In this document: positions 17,339-27,327 of the stretch, one piece after another
Numbering within the stretch: the first letter of the stretch is position 1
How the letters are laid out: the number at the start of each line of letters is the position of its first letter
The notes under the pieces: generated by a model
Database searches by the model: none
Told to the model about the DNA's origin: nothing
What the model saw: the letters and a program-made list of their open reading frames with translations, nothing else
Assembly (NCBI RefSeq): GCF_007279655.1
Contig: NZ_QKWN01000009.1
Span: forward strand, 1-64,000
DNA length: 64,000 nt
Direction of reading: 5' to 3'
Source of the DNA: Robertkochia solimangrovi
GTDB lineage: Bacteria; Bacteroidota; Bacteroidia; Flavobacteriales; Flavobacteriaceae
Made by a program: the position numbers and the translations under genes

Positions 17339-19237
17339 TTATTTGGAGTTGTACCAAATTGGAGAACTATAGATTCTTTCCTGAATGGTAGCCGGATGAT
17401 TGGTATCTTTAACATCAATTCCTAATTCGATAGCATCCAATAAAGAATATCTTGGCGTTGGAATTTCCAAGACCCTCACATAATAAAATGCATTTTGTTC
17501 AGGATTAAAATCCGGATCTTTCCAAAATACCTTAAATTCTGTTGCTCCTATGGTATTTGTATATTTTCCAGTTTTAAGATCTACGGTGTTTCCAACATTT
17601 TCACTGCCATCGGTTCGGTTATCAGATAGGGCAATATCATACACTTTTTCGTCAGAAGTACCATCCGCTTTTAACCAGCCTTTAATAATCTGAACTCTAT
17701 CAAGATTAGCACCGTCAGGGTCTTTTAAAGCGGAAATCAAAAATCCTGGATTTACACTTTCGGACGTTCTATTCAGATCTCCTCCCATAGGAACTCCTTT
17801 CTCATAACCAGTCTTTACCATTTCCGCATTGAGGTCACTCTCTGAAAAGTTAAAGCCACCAAATACACGTAATGTCATTCTCGGTCCTGTGGTGGCATAG
17901 ACTTCTTTTCTTTGAAAGGCATCTACCAGACTTTGACGTGTGTTGCTCTCAGCCCATACACCCACCCATCCGGCAGCCCCCATATCCCATCCTTTCGAGG
18001 ATCCTATTCCTGTAGGATGTGCACGCTTTTTAGGTTCGGAATCATGCTGTCCCTTTCCAGCAAAGTTTGTTTCTTCAATTGCAGACATCCCCGTATGAGA
18101 ATCGCTACTTCCTACAAATCCTATTTTATATGGGTTCATACCAATTTCGTTTTCGAGTTCCAACCCGCGTTTCAAACCTGAGCGTACATAATCTGCTTTC
18201 GTAGGGGCGGGGCGTGTACCTTCTGGAGTTAATGCAAAATCATAAGTTTCAAAATCTGCAAATTCATCATTGGGAGAAAGTGCAGGGTGTGTTTCTGAAT
18301 CACCTTTAATTTGAGTGATCTCTACAGAGCGTTCCCATTTCATTCTGGCTTCGGCATACGCCTTATCTACAGGCTCACCATTTAATCGGGTTTCAGGAAA
18401 CATCAGTCCTAGACTGATGTTTGGGTTATGAGGTATAGCAACAAATTCGGCTCCAGTTCGTTTACTAGTCGCTTCAAGCCATGCCCAAAGATCTTCAGGG
18501 TTGTCGCTGTCTAAAGCACTATAAGGAATAAATTGTTTAGCAATTTCTCCATCCTGAGGCATGAATATTACTCGGTGAAGATTAGCACCACTGTTATTTG
18601 AAGACCATTCCCACCCGATTAGTGTAGTGAATTTTCCTGGATTATTGTGTTTTTCAGCTGTTTCGATATAGCGTGTCCAAGCTTCCTTAACCTTCTCTCC
18701 GCCAAAGTCGTTAATTAGATCTTTTGCTCCCAGGTTGGCATCGTTAGGTTGATCGAAGGCAGCAAAATTCAGGATATCATAGATTTTTTGCATATTTTCT
18801 TCCGATTTGTCCGGAGCAATTCTTAAAAACGCTGTTCCTGTTTTTGTATCTGAAATTCCTGGAGTGTTTTCATACATTAAAGGAATAGATCCGATCAATT
18901 CAGCATGGTCGGCAATTACGAGAAAATCCAAAGGTTTCGATAATTGCCAGGGTTTACCAGTTGTTGGACTCTCCACCGCTTCTCCTTTTGCAAATCGGTA
19001 AGCAATTTCCGGAGAAGAATTGGGAGTGCCGAATAAGAATACGTCAAAAGAATTTCCAGTATGATTATGCGTGTCACCCCAATAAACATTCTTTAATGGA
19101 TTTGATACGACTTCTGTTCGATTCTTTGTTTTATCAGCTAAATCTTTAATGGCTAATCCCTCTTTATTTTCTGTTTTACAGCTAAAAGTGATTAAAATAA
19201 TTAAAGTGACCCGTGAAATTAAATTAGACTTTACCAT
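17339..19237 (-). CDS. DUF3604 protein (PHP-like metal-dependent phosphoesterase superfamily)
   Basis: A 632-residue protein with a lipoprotein signal (ITFSCK). The DUF3604 hallmarks are present: YWGDTHNHTGNSFD near the N-terminus, then VIADHAE, a GWEWSS segment, VAIPHNPN, and GFVGSSDSHTG near the middle. The His/Asp-rich motifs are those of a PHP-type metal site. Family members are secreted; their substrate is not established. The gene is alone, on the opposite strand to its neighbours, with 369 bases (19238-19606) to the divergent M28 peptidase gene in which I see no gene. Confidence 0.85.
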   Translation of the reverse strand: MVKSNLISRVTLIILITFSCKTENKEGLAIKDLADKTKNRTEVVSNPLKNVYWGDTHNHTGNSFDVFLFGTPNSSPEIAYRFAKGEAVESPTTGKPWQLSKPLDFLVIADHAELIGSIPLMYENTPGISDTKTGTAFLRIAPDKSEENMQKIYDILNFAAFDQPNDANLGAKDLINDFGGEKVKEAWTRYIETAEKHNNPGKFTTLIGWEWSSNNSGANLHRVIFMPQDGEIAKQFIPYSALDSDNPEDLWAWLEATSKRTGAEFVAIPHNPNISLGLMFPETRLNGEPVDKAYAEARMKWERSVEITQIKGDSETHPALSPNDEFADFETYDFALTPEGTRPAPTKADYVRSGLKRGLELENEIGMNPYKIGFVGSSDSHTGMSAIEETNFAGKGQHDSEPKKRAHPTGIGSSKGWDMGAAGWVGVWAESNTRQSLVDAFQRKEVYATTGPRMTLRVFGGFNFSESDLNAEMVKTGYEKGVPMGGDLNRTSESVNPGFLISALKDPDGANLDRVQIIKGWLKADGTSDEKVYDIALSDNRTDGSENVGNTVDLKTGKYTNTIGATEFKVFWKDPDFNPEQNAFYYVRVLEIPTPRYSLLDAIELGIDVKDTNHPATIQERIYSSPIWYNSK

Positions 19238-19606
19238 AGGAAAGGAGATTAGAATTAATTTCTGTTAAATCCATGTAAATATACTGAAAATAAGGGTGTT
19301 ATGTTTTTTTTTGGAAGATTTTTAAATGTGGCACTTGGTATTGGGTAATCTACTTATTTTAAATATATATTTATTTTGGAGAGGCCCTTAAATAGTATAA
19401 AAAATCCATCAAAGTATCTAAAGAATAATGAAACAGTTCTTTTCAGGAATATTAGTATAATAGAGTTACTTAAAAGTTTTTATTACCTTACCCTGTCAGA
19501 ATATTTCTATTAATTTCATACTTTAGGATGGCTGTAAAGGATTTATGAGCAATTGTTTATACACCCTTTAAGCGTTAATCAATCCTCACCACAATCTAAA
19601 TTCCTC

Positions 19607-21229
19607 ATGGTAAAAAAATATTTTAGCGTTTTAATGATCGCAGCAATTTTAAGCAGCTGCAATGACAGTAAAAAAGCAGGCCTAAAACCGGTTGAAGTTG
19701 ATCAGTCCACGATAGGGCTTCAAATTGAGCGCCTGGCGTCAGATGAATTTCTGGGGAGAAAACCCTTTACGGAAGGGGAAACTATTACGGTGAATTATTT
19801 AAAGGATGAGTTTGAGAAGCTCGGACTAGTTCCGGGTAATGGCGAGAGTTACTTTCAGGAAGTACCTATGGTAGAAATTACAGGAATACCTTCCGAAAAT
19901 ATGGTGATCAGCGGAGAAAATGGAAATATCAATCTGAAAGTCCTTACGGATTTTGTAGCCACCACCAATAAACCCGATACCAGTGTTAGTCTTCAAAATT
20001 CAGAACTTGTTTTTGCGGGGTATGGAATCGTAGCCCCGGAATATGGATGGAATGATTATGAAGGCATTGAATGGAAAGGAAAAACAGCGGTCGTTTTGAT
20101 CAATGATCCCGGTTTTAAATCCGGTGACTCCACCTTGTTCAAAGGGAATGAAATGACCTATTATGGACGTTGGACCTATAAATATGAAGAAGCGGCTCGT
20201 CAGGGAGCTGACGGACTAATCATAATCCATGATACCGAACCGGCTGCTTATGGATGGAATGTGATCGAATCCGGGTGGAGCGGAGCCCGACTCACCATAG
20301 AAAGTGATATGCCCCTGTTGAATGTTGAATCCTGGATCAGTGGTGAAAGTGCCGAAAAAATGTTTGATGTCTCTTCCATGAAGGGGCAGGATTATAAGGC
20401 GCTCGCCCGTAATAAAGATTTTAAACCGATTCCATTAGAACTGAATGTTTCGGTAGGAATCACAAATACCATTAAAAGGGATGTCTCCAAAAATGTGGTC
20501 GCCATGATACCGGGTACGGAGAGAAAAGACGAATATATTATCTACTCAGCACATTGGGATCATTTCGGAGTCGGAAAAGCTATTGAAGGCGATTCGATCT
20601 ATAATGGAGCGGTGGATAATGCCTCCGGGACTGCCAGTCTGTTAGCGATAGCGGAAGCGTTTAAGAAAAGTGAACCCACAGAACGTTCCATTGTTTTTAT
20701 CGCAGTCACCGGGGAAGAACAAGGACTATTAGGTTCTGCATATTATGCCGAACACCCTATTTTCAGTCCTGAAAAAACAGTCGCAAATATTAATATGGAT
20801 GCTATTGACAGCCCGGGAAGAATGAAAGATCTGACCATTACCGGGTATGGTCATTCGGAGATGGATGAATATGCGAAGGAAGCAGCCGAAAAACAGGGCA
20901 GGTATGTGATTCCCGATCCTGAAGCCGAAAAAGGGTATTTCTTCAGATCCGATCATTTCAATTTTGCCAAAATCGGAATTCCGGCCTTGTATGCAGCCGG
21001 ATCTTATGAAGGATTCGATCACAGTATCGAGGAGATCAAAGCTTACAATGATAATTACAGAATGCATAAATACCATCAGCCCTCTGATGAATATGATCCC
21101 GCAACGACAAAATTGAGCGGAATACAGGCAGACTTACAGTTGCTTTTCGAAGTAGGATTGAAATTATCGAATGAAGATTATTTTCCAAAATGGTATGAGG
21201 GGAGTGAATTTAAGGCAGCACGGAAATAA
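19607..21229 (+). CDS. M28-family metallopeptidase lipoprotein
   Basis: A 540-residue Zn aminopeptidase-like protein with a lipoprotein signal (AAILSSC). A PA (protease-associated) insert lies at about 110-240. The catalytic domain has AHWDHFG, the NGAVDNASGTAS zinc/bridging Asp, the TGEEQGLLGS glutamates, NMDAI and a late FRSDHFNF His. Such enzymes release amino acids from peptides in the periplasm or at the surface. An in-frame TTG at 19553 is rejected as the start because the ATG at 19607 begins the signal peptide. Confidence 0.9.
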   Translation: MVKKYFSVLMIAAILSSCNDSKKAGLKPVEVDQSTIGLQIERLASDEFLGRKPFTEGETITVNYLKDEFEKLGLVPGNGESYFQEVPMVEITGIPSENMVISGENGNINLKVLTDFVATTNKPDTSVSLQNSELVFAGYGIVAPEYGWNDYEGIEWKGKTAVVLINDPGFKSGDSTLFKGNEMTYYGRWTYKYEEAARQGADGLIIIHDTEPAAYGWNVIESGWSGARLTIESDMPLLNVESWISGESAEKMFDVSSMKGQDYKALARNKDFKPIPLELNVSVGITNTIKRDVSKNVVAMIPGTERKDEYIIYSAHWDHFGVGKAIEGDSIYNGAVDNASGTASLLAIAEAFKKSEPTERSIVFIAVTGEEQGLLGSAYYAEHPIFSPEKTVANINMDAIDSPGRMKDLTITGYGHSEMDEYAKEAAEKQGRYVIPDPEAEKGYFFRSDHFNFAKIGIPALYAAGSYEGFDHSIEEIKAYNDNYRMHKYHQPSDEYDPATTKLSGIQADLQLLFEVGLKLSNEDYFPKWYEGSEFKAARK

Positions 21230-21369
21230 AAGATATTATTGACGTAGGGTTAAAATCTTTTTCAAAGCAATGCTGATCTTATCATGCTTTCTAATGTTGG
21301 TATCTTGTTCATCAAAAAGGAAATTTTAAATCAGATTAATTTTACCTTTAAGGTCCGTCATTCACTCCT

Positions 21370-21810
21370 ATGAAGCAAATAGATAACATCGATAAAAAAG
21401 AATATACAGAAGTCGTAGCGGTATGGGAAGCCTCCGTAAGAGCTACCCATAACTTTTTAAAAGAAGAGGATATCGAATATTTTAAACCCTTGATTCTAAA
21501 TACCTATTTAGATGCTGTTGAATTAAAATGTATTCGAAATAGCGAAAATAAAATCATTGGGTTTCTTGGAGTGGCCGATCATAATTTAGAAATGTTGTTT
21601 ATTCATCCGGATCATAGAGGAAAACATATAGGTAAAGCACTGTTGAATTTTGCGATCGAAGAATTAAAAGTGACCAAGGTTGACGTCAATGAGCAAAATG
21701 AACAGGCGGTAGGCTTTTACGAGCACTTCGGATTTAAAACGGTGAACCGATCAGTAGTAGATGGTACAGGAAAACCCTATCCGATCCTGCACATGGAATT
21801 GAAAGGGTAG
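21370..21810 (+). CDS. GNAT-family N-acetyltransferase
   Basis: A 146-residue acetyl-CoA-dependent acyltransferase. Motif A reads MLFIHPDHRGKHIGKALLN with the expected R/Q-x-x-G-x-A-like loop, and motif B follows with NEQAVGFYEHFGFK. The N-terminus (VWEASVRATHNFL) resembles the YjaB/PhnO-like branch. Substrate unknown. Monocistronic. Confidence 0.88.
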   Translation: MKQIDNIDKKEYTEVVAVWEASVRATHNFLKEEDIEYFKPLILNTYLDAVELKCIRNSENKIIGFLGVADHNLEMLFIHPDHRGKHIGKALLNFAIEELKVTKVDVNEQNEQAVGFYEHFGFKTVNRSVVDGTGKPYPILHMELKG

Positions 21811-21968
21811 TCTGCAAGGTCCGAATAGGGTATGATTTTTTCTTCTACCGTGAATTCCTCATTTATTTATGCTCATTATATCGTATAGCTATGATGATAA
21901 GCGGTTTTAAGTTTTAAGCGATTAAATTGGTTATATTTAGTACTCCGTATTCGTAAATCAAAGCCATC

Positions 21969-22415
21969 ATGCTTAAAAAGCTCACTTACTTTTGCCTGTT
22001 GCTGGTATTGTTTTCCTGCAGAAATGACGATGATAATGCTGCAACTGCTTCCTGCACCGATAATGGATCCTGTGATCGATGTATACGCATCAGCAATGAG
22101 CTTTATCACCAGACAAACACCATGTATTATAACATCGAAAATGCTTCTCTGAATGGAGATTGTCTTGAAATTACTATTGGAGCAGGAGGGTGCAACGGAG
22201 AAACCTGGGACATAGAGCTGGTTGATTCAGGGAGTATCATCGAAACGGGTGTACCTCAAAGAACACTGAAAATCAAATTTGAATCCTCTGAACTTTGTGA
22301 AGCCTATCTTCATAAAACCATTTCCTTTAACCTTAAGTCCATTCAATTAGCGAACTATTCGGAGATCGGACTTCTCCTTTCCGGTTATGAGGATGTGATT
22401 TTTTATGAGTATTAA
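21969..22415 (+). CDS. Hypothetical lipoprotein
   Basis: A 148-residue protein with a clear lipobox (VLFSC, Cys17) followed by an acidic linker (RNDDDN), the usual surface-export-like signature of Bacteroidota lipoproteins. It contains several Cys (CTDNGSCDRC, GDC, AGGC, ELC) that could form disulfides. No domain recognised. Confidence 0.6.
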   Translation: MLKKLTYFCLLLVLFSCRNDDDNAATASCTDNGSCDRCIRISNELYHQTNTMYYNIENASLNGDCLEITIGAGGCNGETWDIELVDSGSIIETGVPQRTLKIKFESSELCEAYLHKTISFNLKSIQLANYSEIGLLLSGYEDVIFYEY

Positions 22416-22500
22416 TAGTGTGCTATATATACTTAGTGCAGACCGTTAGTGGAGACTTGCAATGGTAAATTCAACTACCCTATATTAGTGAATTGTTATT

Positions 22501-23616
22501 TTATTTCTGTTTTCGCTGCAACCATTTTCGCAAAGGTTCATCATAGTATTTTAAACTTATATAGGCTAGTATCAATGCGCCGGAAAAGGTTAGCACAGCG
22601 TAGAAAAGCGCCGTAGTGGGGTCGATCACTTTTTGGTTACTAACCCAGGCAACATAGAAATATACCAGCACATAATGGGTCATATATAAGGGATAAGAAA
22701 GATCTCCCAGAAATTTACAAAGCTTATTTCCCAATTTGCCGGTAACGATACCACTGGCACCGATGTAAACGATGGCGGGAAAGATCAGGATGATGCAGAT
22801 CGCTTCATACAATCCATTCTTCCAAAGATATTCTTCACCTCCGATTCTGGGCATAAACAAGATAGCGGCCAGCAATAATCCGCACCATAAGAATGCATTT
22901 TTAATACGAACCGGGCGTGTAATCCTGGATAACAGTAAACCTGCAAAAAACGGATACAACGTCCGAATGATTCCGATATACATATGTTCGAAATTGAGGG
23001 TCCACCCCCCGGCGATATCACCATTGGGACTCGTAATCGCTAAATGCAAAAGAGCAATGGCAGCGAATAAGACAAAGATCAGTAAGCTTTTGTTAGACAA
23101 TTTTCTTAAACCGAGTGCGTAAAGAATATTGGCAATATATTCAAAGAATAAAGACCACCCTACGCTGTTCAGCGGATGCATCTCCTGCCAGCCTCGAATA
23201 TCCATAGAGAGCGGAAGGGGGAGCAGGGTATATCCGATGATCATGACCAGGATCAATTTCCAGAAAGGAACGTTGTGTATAAGAGGCCATATCGTTGAAT
23301 CAGTAAAATAAAATCCGATGGCACCCAGGGTCATCCCTAAGATGACCATCGGTTGTAATCGAATCAATCGTCGTTTCAGAAAGGCACCGATCGTTAATTT
23401 TTTCCAGCGATCATCATAGGCATATCCGATAACATACCCGGACAGCAGAAAGAAAAAATCAACGGCTAAATACCCATGATTTACCAGGTTATCAAATCGA
23501 CTGGTGGCCAGTGGCTCTGCAAGATGAAATAGTACGACTATGACCGCGGCAATACCCCTAAGGCCGTCTAATATCTCATAATGCGGCTTGGGTTCAATTT
23601 TAGATTCAGGATTCAT
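22501..23616 (-). CDS. Acyltransferase 3 family membrane protein
   Basis: A 371-residue polytopic inner-membrane protein with about ten hydrophobic segments. The family's N-terminal motif is clear: LDGLRGIAAVIVVLFHL, with the catalytic-type His, followed by FFFLSGYVIGYAYDD. Such enzymes O-acylate surface polysaccharides, peptidoglycan or lipids; the acceptor is not evident. It stands alone. The 322-base gap to the divergent transporter (23617-23938) shows no gene. Confidence 0.9.
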   Translation of the reverse strand: MNPESKIEPKPHYEILDGLRGIAAVIVVLFHLAEPLATSRFDNLVNHGYLAVDFFFLLSGYVIGYAYDDRWKKLTIGAFLKRRLIRLQPMVILGMTLGAIGFYFTDSTIWPLIHNVPFWKLILVMIIGYTLLPLPLSMDIRGWQEMHPLNSVGWSLFFEYIANILYALGLRKLSNKSLLIFVLFAAIALLHLAITSPNGDIAGGWTLNFEHMYIGIIRTLYPFFAGLLLSRITRPVRIKNAFLWCGLLLAAILFMPRIGGEEYLWKNGLYEAICIILIFPAIVYIGASGIVTGKLGNKLCKFLGDLSYPLYMTHYVLVYFYVAWVSNQKVIDPTTALFYAVLTFSGALILAYISLKYYDEPLRKWLQRKQK

Positions 23617-23938
23617 TCAGATATTTTGAGTGCTACATGAACATAGGCTCAAAAGTATACGGTCAAGTCTGGTTTTACGCTTCATATTATGTCAAAAATG
23701 GAACATTTCAGGTCAAATTAAATCTGAGGTTAAAAATATGGGAGGTCATCAGAAAATTACGAACATAAGACAGTACTATGGTAATAGCGTTCGGAGATGA
23801 AATAGTTGTTTTAAAGATAAAGAGTTTATGCTTTTAATTCCCTATATTAGAAGGAATATAAACATCCTATATATTACCCCATACCGCCCTGGTTAGTACA
23901 AGTATTTGAATTATCGCTAATATATCCGGCTATTTGAA

Positions 23939-25378
23939 ATGGTTAGTTTTTTCATCATATTTTACTTGTTGATCACGCTTGGAATAGGTTTTTGGGCTTC
24001 GAAGAAAATTAAGACCTCCGGAGATTTTGCACTCGCCGGAAAAAGCCTGACAACCTCGCTGGTTGGAGTTACGTTATTCGCCACATGGTTTGGAAGTAGC
24101 CAGATCATGGGAAATCCGGGTTATTTCATTGTAGATGGATTTTCATCCTATATAACCCTGATCCTGGCAGCGGGAATCTGTTTATATATTGTCGGACAGT
24201 TCTATGCGAAAAAGCTGTATCGAATGAATATCGTGACCATCAATGATTTCTTCAGGATACGATTCAATAAAAAACTGGAAACCGCGTCTTCACTGATCAT
24301 GGTGTTCTCGTATCCGCACTGGATAGCTGCACAGTTTGTAGCTTTGGCTTATTTATTTAATACGGTAATGGGAATTCCTTTTGGTTATGGAATCTTATTG
24401 GGAGCTTCCATTGTGGTTTTTTACACCTATATAGGCGGGATGTGGGCGGTAGCTTATACCGATATGGTTCAAAGTATCATGATATTATTAGGGTTGTTTA
24501 TTCTCCTGTTTGAAGTGTTGCATAAGACACAGGGGATACTACCCATTTTTGAAAGCCAATCCCCTGAATTCTTTAAGCTTACTCCACAGGGTGGACTCGA
24601 TTCCTGGTCTGAATATATCGCACTTTTACTCGCTTTTACTGCGGGTACGATCCCGGTTCAGGAGATATACCAACGGGTATTCTCTGCCAAAAATGAAAAA
24701 GCAGCTCGTAACGGACTCTTTCTCGGGGCAATTCTTATGGTTATTATGCCTAGTATCCCTTTAATAATAGGGCTGGGGGGTGTTTATTTATACCCCGAAT
24801 TATTGGCCAACGGCAATAGTCAGGATATCATTCCTTCACTGGTTAAAATAATGACCAGTGTACCCGTGCAGGTTCTTTTTTATGGAGCGATGATATCAGC
24901 GATTTTAAGTACTTCCAGCGGTGCATTACTGGCACCGGCTACAGTAATAGGAGAAAACCTGATCAAACCTAATCTAAAGAATTTTTCCGATAAAAATGTA
25001 CTCCTTTTTACCAGGCTGAGTGTCATTTTGATCGCAGCTATATCCTGTTATTTCGCCTTTGATGATTCCGATATTGTCGGACTTGTCGCTGCTTCATTAA
25101 GCCTTATTCTGGTTTGTCTTTTCGCTCCTTTCACCTTTGGTTTATTTTGGAAGAAGGCATCAGTCACCGGAGCGTGGTCCGCAATGATCATCGGAGGATT
25201 AACCTGGTTTGGTTGTTATATGGTTGATACCCGAATCGATGCTACTATTTATGGAACGGTCGTAAGTTGCCTGAGCATGATCGTTGGAAGTGTGCTGGTT
25301 CCTGATAAAATAAAGGCTCAGGAAAAAACCGGTGAAGTAAACACGGTCGTGGATCAGGTTGCTTTTGAAAAGCAATAG
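23939..25378 (+). CDS. Sodium:solute symporter family transporter
   Basis: A 479-residue polytopic protein with about 13 hydrophobic helices and the SSS-family signature regions: GIGFWASKKIKTSGDFALAG near the N-terminus and the sodium-site region SGALLAPATVIGENL in the middle. It imports a solute with sodium; the substrate cannot be told. The remnant of an RND pump and a second sodium-coupled transporter follow on the same strand. Confidence 0.88.
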   Translation: MVSFFIIFYLLITLGIGFWASKKIKTSGDFALAGKSLTTSLVGVTLFATWFGSSQIMGNPGYFIVDGFSSYITLILAAGICLYIVGQFYAKKLYRMNIVTINDFFRIRFNKKLETASSLIMVFSYPHWIAAQFVALAYLFNTVMGIPFGYGILLGASIVVFYTYIGGMWAVAYTDMVQSIMILLGLFILLFEVLHKTQGILPIFESQSPEFFKLTPQGGLDSWSEYIALLLAFTAGTIPVQEIYQRVFSAKNEKAARNGLFLGAILMVIMPSIPLIIGLGGVYLYPELLANGNSQDIIPSLVKIMTSVPVQVLFYGAMISAILSTSSGALLAPATVIGENLIKPNLKNFSDKNVLLFTRLSVILIAAISCYFAFDDSDIVGLVAASLSLILVCLFAPFTFGLFWKKASVTGAWSAMIIGGLTWFGCYMVDTRIDATIYGTVVSCLSMIVGSVLVPDKIKAQEKTGEVNTVVDQVAFEKQ

Positions 25379-25491
25379 TTCCTTCCTCAGCAAATATTCA
25401 TCTCAGGTATAACCATGGTTAACACCTTTGCATGGCATTTTTTCATAGATCAGTTATATAAGAGCATCCTTAAATTTTTTAAAGTTATATA

Positions 25492-25641
25492 TCAAACGGG
25501 ATGGGCTCGGAAGTGCAAAAGCCACTGGCTATCATGATTTGCGGTGGATTGATCATCTGTATGCTTTTATCCTTTACAGTTCTCCCACAATTGTTTTACT
25601 TAGCCTACAGAAATATTGATAAGAAAAAGAATGAAAATTGA
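25492..25641 (+). pseudogene. C-terminal remnant of a heavy-metal RND efflux pump (CzcA/CusA type)
   Basis: About 49 codons read SNGMGSEVQKPLA..., then a hydrophobic helix with CGGLI...LLSFTVLPQLFYL and a basic tail. This matches the last transmembrane helix of CzcA/CusA-like pumps. The roughly 1000 upstream residues are missing and the frame is closed by a stop at 25480-25482. The fragment's stop overlaps the start of the next transporter gene, so the region is a scar of gene loss. Confidence 0.75.
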
Positions 25642-26608
25642 TCGTTTTGTTTTAGCCATACTTATTGTCATAGGTCTGGCTTATATTTTTCCTTATTTAG
25701 GAAGTGATCAGAGTCCCCTAAACCTCGATATTATTGCCAGTGCGGGTATTTCGCTGATCTTCTTCTTCTATGGATTAAAATTAAGTCCGGAAAAAATAAA
25801 GGATGGTTTGAAGAATTGGAAGCTGCACTTAGTCGTGCAGCTTACCACATTCTTTATCTTTCCACTGGTGGTATTGCTGGTTTATCCCTGGGTGATCCAT
25901 ACGCAGTTCTCTGAATTATGGTTGCCTTTCTTTTTTTTGGCAGCTTTACCCTCAACGGTTTCCTCTTCGGTGGTCATGGTTTCTATTGCCAAAGGAAATA
26001 TTCCGGCTGCGATCTTCAACGCCAGTATTTCCGGGTTGATCGGTATTGCCATTACTCCTTTATGGATGGGACTGTTTTTACAACAGGATTCCACGGGCTA
26101 TGATCTATCGGACATTTATGTCAAGCTGATCGTGGAGATCCTGATTCCGGTAATTCTAGGGCTGGTTCTGAATAAGAAATTGGGGAAAGTAGCGGTGAGA
26201 TATGCTAAGGAATTAGCGCTCTTCGACAAATCCATTATATTAGTGATCATCTATAAAAGCTTCGCGGAATCCTTTTTAGAAAATGTCTTTGCAGAGATTC
26301 AAACTAAAGATCTGCTGATCATGTTCCTTTGTGCTATTGCATTATTCTTTTTCATGTTCTACACAACAGGTTTCCTATCAAAACGATTGAATTTTAGTGC
26401 GGAAGACCGTATCACGGCACAATTCTGCGGAACGAAAAAATCGTTGGTACATGGCACGGTATTTTCGAAGATTTTATTCGCTGGTTCCTTTTCAACAGGT
26501 TTGATACTATTACCCCTGATGCTTTTTCACGGATTACAAATATTTATTATCAGTATAATCGCCTCCAAAATGGCACAACGAGATACATATCGCAAGGTCA
26601 TTGATTAA
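25631..26608 (+). CDS. Bile acid:sodium symporter-like transporter (YfeH/SBF-like)
   Basis: A 325-residue polytopic protein with about nine hydrophobic helices. The front half (ISLIFFFYGLKLSPEKIKDG, later LPSTVSSSVVMVS) fits the SBF-like family of YfeH. I start at the ATG at 25631, which lies inside the RND remnant; the TTG at 25616 is less likely. Its stop codon overlaps the stop of the convergent LytTR gene by a few bases. Transported solute unknown. Confidence 0.85.
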   Translation: MKIDRFVLAILIVIGLAYIFPYLGSDQSPLNLDIIASAGISLIFFFYGLKLSPEKIKDGLKNWKLHLVVQLTTFFIFPLVVLLVYPWVIHTQFSELWLPFFFLAALPSTVSSSVVMVSIAKGNIPAAIFNASISGLIGIAITPLWMGLFLQQDSTGYDLSDIYVKLIVEILIPVILGLVLNKKLGKVAVRYAKELALFDKSIILVIIYKSFAESFLENVFAEIQTKDLLIMFLCAIALFFFMFYTTGFLSKRLNFSAEDRITAQFCGTKKSLVHGTVFSKILFAGSFSTGLILLPLMLFHGLQIFIISIIASKMAQRDTYRKVID

Positions 26609-27327
26609 TTCGTCTCAATTGCTTCATAAAAGGCTTTGCGATACACTTCTCCCAGTGCAATAGTAATCCCGCCAATTCGGATACGGTTTCGCTCGATGCT
26701 CTCTATTTTGTGAATAGAGACAATATACGATTTATGAATCCGGATAAACTGATCTGCAGGCAGTTGTTCTTCGATACTTTTCATCGTCTGAAGGCTGGTG
26801 ATCTTTTCATGGACCGTATGGATGGTCAGGTAGTTCTGTAAACCTTTTACATAAAGTATTTCATCCAGACTCACCCGCACCAGTTTGTACTCGGTCTTGA
26901 CAAACATATCCCGGATAACTTTTTTGGTGGGGGAGGCGACCGTTGTCTTCGGCACCTCCTTTTCAGCCAACCCCTTCCGGAGTAGCTGAACCTTCTCGAC
27001 CGACTTATAAAAACGCTCAAACGAAACGGGCTTCAGCAAATAATCAACCGCATCGTGATCGAAGCCCTCCAGGGCATACTCTGCATAGGCAGTGGTCAAA
27101 ACCACCAAACATTTCCCTTTTATAATCTTCATGAATTGTATGCCGCTGAGCTCGGGCATCTGTATATCAAGAAAGACCAGATCAACGTCTCCTTCCATTA
27201 CTTTGTTTAAGGCCTCTATCGGATTGTCGGTACTGAAACTCAAACTGAGTTCGGGAATTTGATCGATATAATGCGTTAATACGTCAATGGCCAAAGGCTT
27301 ATCATCTACAACGATACATTTAATCAT
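26605..27327 (-). CDS. LytTR-type response regulator
   Basis: A 240-residue regulator with an N-terminal receiver domain (phospho-acceptor Asp in LVFLDIQMP, Thr in LTTAYAEYA, Lys in LLKPVSF). A C-terminal LytTR DNA-binding domain follows (about 140-240; VRVSLDEILYVKGLQNY...RIHKSYIVS). The ATG at 27327 overlaps the end of the kinase gene by 8 bases, so the pair is coupled. Target genes are not evident. Confidence 0.92.
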   Translation of the reverse strand: MIKCIVVDDKPLAIDVLTHYIDQIPELSLSFSTDNPIEALNKVMEGDVDLVFLDIQMPELSGIQFMKIIKGKCLVVLTTAYAEYALEGFDHDAVDYLLKPVSFERFYKSVEKVQLLRKGLAEKEVPKTTVASPTKKVIRDMFVKTEYKLVRVSLDEILYVKGLQNYLTIHTVHEKITSLQTMKSIEEQLPADQFIRIHKSYIVSIHKIESIERNRIRIGGITIALGEVYRKAFYEAIETN

